DNA of 64,000 bases from positions 71,096,692 to 71,160,691 of the forward strand of contig OY987299.1 in the NCBI GenBank assembly GCA_963920635.1. The letters run 5' to 3'. Position numbers and translations under genes: made by a program. The stretch comes from Pseudeuparius sepicola (Eukaryota > Arthropoda > Insecta > Coleoptera > Anthribidae). Below, one piece after another: positions 62,231-64,000 of the stretch (position 1 is its first letter; every line of letters starts with the position of its first letter). The notes below the pieces were generated by a model, which was not told the origin of the DNA, did not search any database, and was given only the letters and a program-made list of their open reading frames with translations.

Positions 62231-64000
62231 ATAAATTTAATGTTTAAATAAAACATGAGACATTTTAAAACCGAGGTTATGCTTTCATTGTAGTATGCCA
62301 ATTTTAGTATCAAAGTGGCAATACGTCTTAACGGAAATTAAACTATTTTAAACTTATTGGTTCACCTGCAATTACGACGAAAATATAGATTATATTGTTG
62401 GGACCACATGGATTTGCTGGTATATTTAAAGTAATGTAAAAATGACTATATACACGAACTCACTAAAATCACAACAGTCTTTTTTTCTGTGTAAATAATA
62501 TGAAATAATAAGTCGGGAGCCGGCCGCCGCCGTCGGGACACACGAGTCTCTCCGATGCCGATGAAGAAGCGCGAATATATATTTAAAAAACGGCGGTGGC
62601 CTGTTTGCTTTATTGCAAAAATGATATTTTTTGGGATATTCAGGGCGTTCACTTTACGTTGGCAACACACTGCATAGCTTTTTGGCGTCGAGGCAATTTT
62701 ACTATTATTTCACAGGTGTTAAAAATCATTTTGATATCAGCAAAGGTGCATACTATGAAGGGTTTGTGTATAAAAAAAAACTTCTGTAATTGCTCTATTA
62801 TAAAATCTAAATTAACGATTCGATTACCCAATTCTTCTTGAACCACATTAGGGTCAGTTGAACATCTATCAATGCTTGATTGGATAATTGTTCTGCATAA
62901 TAGTGTTGCTACGACTAGACAAGTGTCTAAAGTCTACTTCTATAAAATGTTTTATATCTATCTATCTGATCTAATTGAAAACTTTCTACCCTGTAAGAGT
63001 TCATTTTAGAGGGATTGGAAGTGAATAGGCCCTATTATATCACAACTATTATTTGTTTATTTAAAAACAGTAAGCGGTTTCGTTAATCTATAAAATTACA
63101 TCGTCAAGGACTACAATATAAGATTTTAAAAAGTAAATACATAAATAAAGGATATACACTTATAGTCCAAGAGCTTGCAGAAAATTTGGAGGAGATACTT
63201 AAAAAAAGATAATAATGATGTAAATGTTTTTAATTGTTTCAACTTTGACTTGTGGCTGAATGTATATATTTCAAATATATAATGGTTAGGTAAGTAAAGG
63301 TTCTTTATTTATTTATGCATATACATATACCTACTACCTGCCCTGAGGATGTAAGTACATTTATAGAGTTACGAAACCGGTCTCCTTTTTTAAATAAAGT
63401 AATAGTTGTGAGATAATAGGAGCTATTAATTTCTAATCCCTTGTAAATGTTCCATTCAAAGCCCTATTTTTCCCAGAAAGTTTGTTTCTCAAACCCTATG
63501 CACCTGCCACTACTACTTATACCTAGGTCTAGGTATACCTAAATCCGAATAATTAGTATGCAAAATATGTGTTAGTACCCCAGTAGCCCTGTCTCAAATT
63601 CTGGGAATCCTATTAGGTACGGGAATAAAAGCACACAAGCCCACAAATTACTCCTATTGGTTTCACTGTGACTGTTGTGACATCATTATCAAACATTATC
63701 CTGACTGCCGTTCAATTTCAGAACCTTCTGACAAATCTGAATTATCGAACCTTTTAGAAAATGTATTAAAATGTCGTAAATTCGACAGACTGGAACAATA
63801 AAATGTACTATTTTTATTTTGCCCGATTTTCAACTCCAATGACTTTCGAACAATCTTCTAACGAAGAAGTTTCTAAAACTGAAAACTGAATTATCATCGT
63901 TCTCTCTGGAAAGTACTTATATAAATTAGCTTTTATCATGCAGCGATTTGACACAATAATCGTATTACATAGGATATTATTCGGTTTCACAAAATGCTTC
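62231..64000. other. AT-rich DNA; weak hammerhead-like motif at 63340-63384
   Basis: No coding sequence. CTGAGGAT, a GTAA/TTAC stem, CGAAAC and a self-complementary ACCGGT follow the same order as the motif at 17301-17340, but stem I does not pair. A short GC-rich patch lies at 62515-62560. Confidence 0.35.

Overview
The window looks like nuclear DNA from an insect. It is AT-rich, holds nested transposable elements in many states of decay, and contains only one piece that resembles a host gene. That piece is a short exon encoding an EGF-like module (24323-24479, + strand). The mix of Ty3/Gypsy elements, an errantivirus, a DIRS element, a Polinton-type polymerase, a non-LTR retrotransposon and DD41D mariners fits an insect. 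A DIRS element makes a beetle or other non-dipteran plausible, but the species cannot be named.

Region by region: 1-9199 holds foldback elements, a mariner remnant (4863-6074) and a roughly 320-bp tandem repeat family (6879-7700) whose copies carry a hammerhead-ribozyme-like core. 9200-16884 is one DIRS-type tyrosine-recombinase retrotransposon with the full terminal architecture: inverted terminal repeats, internal complementary region and right extension. It also has an intron-like gap in gag, a 150-bp tandem array, and a 2.4-kb mariner lodged in the recombinase HxxR motif. 17926-22185 is a Gypsy element on the minus strand, of CsRn1 type. 22186-26890 holds the EGF exon, MITEs and another mariner remnant.

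27387-45000 is a nest. The outermost element is an old minus-strand Gypsy copy (Gypsy 2: gag at 42362-42974 and 39693-40019, protease at 39581-39858, RT/RNase H/integrase at 27387-29214). Into it went a younger Gypsy with long LTRs (29222-39580), a mariner (40156-42315), and a very young internally deleted errantivirus with identical 169-bp LTRs (43053-44542).

45000-64000 holds a decayed non-LTR reverse transcriptase (47678-48683), several foldback MITEs and minisatellites, and a broken Polinton-type protein-primed DNA polymerase (57190-61131) with a MITE inside its gene.

No gene here forms a working cellular pathway. The coding pieces are parts of elements that supply transposases, polymerases and integrases to themselves or to their deleted relatives. 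Four separate DD41D mariners, all with long terminal inverted repeats, and several coding-free foldback elements with TA|CAGG-type ends suggest that a group of mariner transposases shaped much of this window. I saw no tRNA, rRNA or CRISPR locus.
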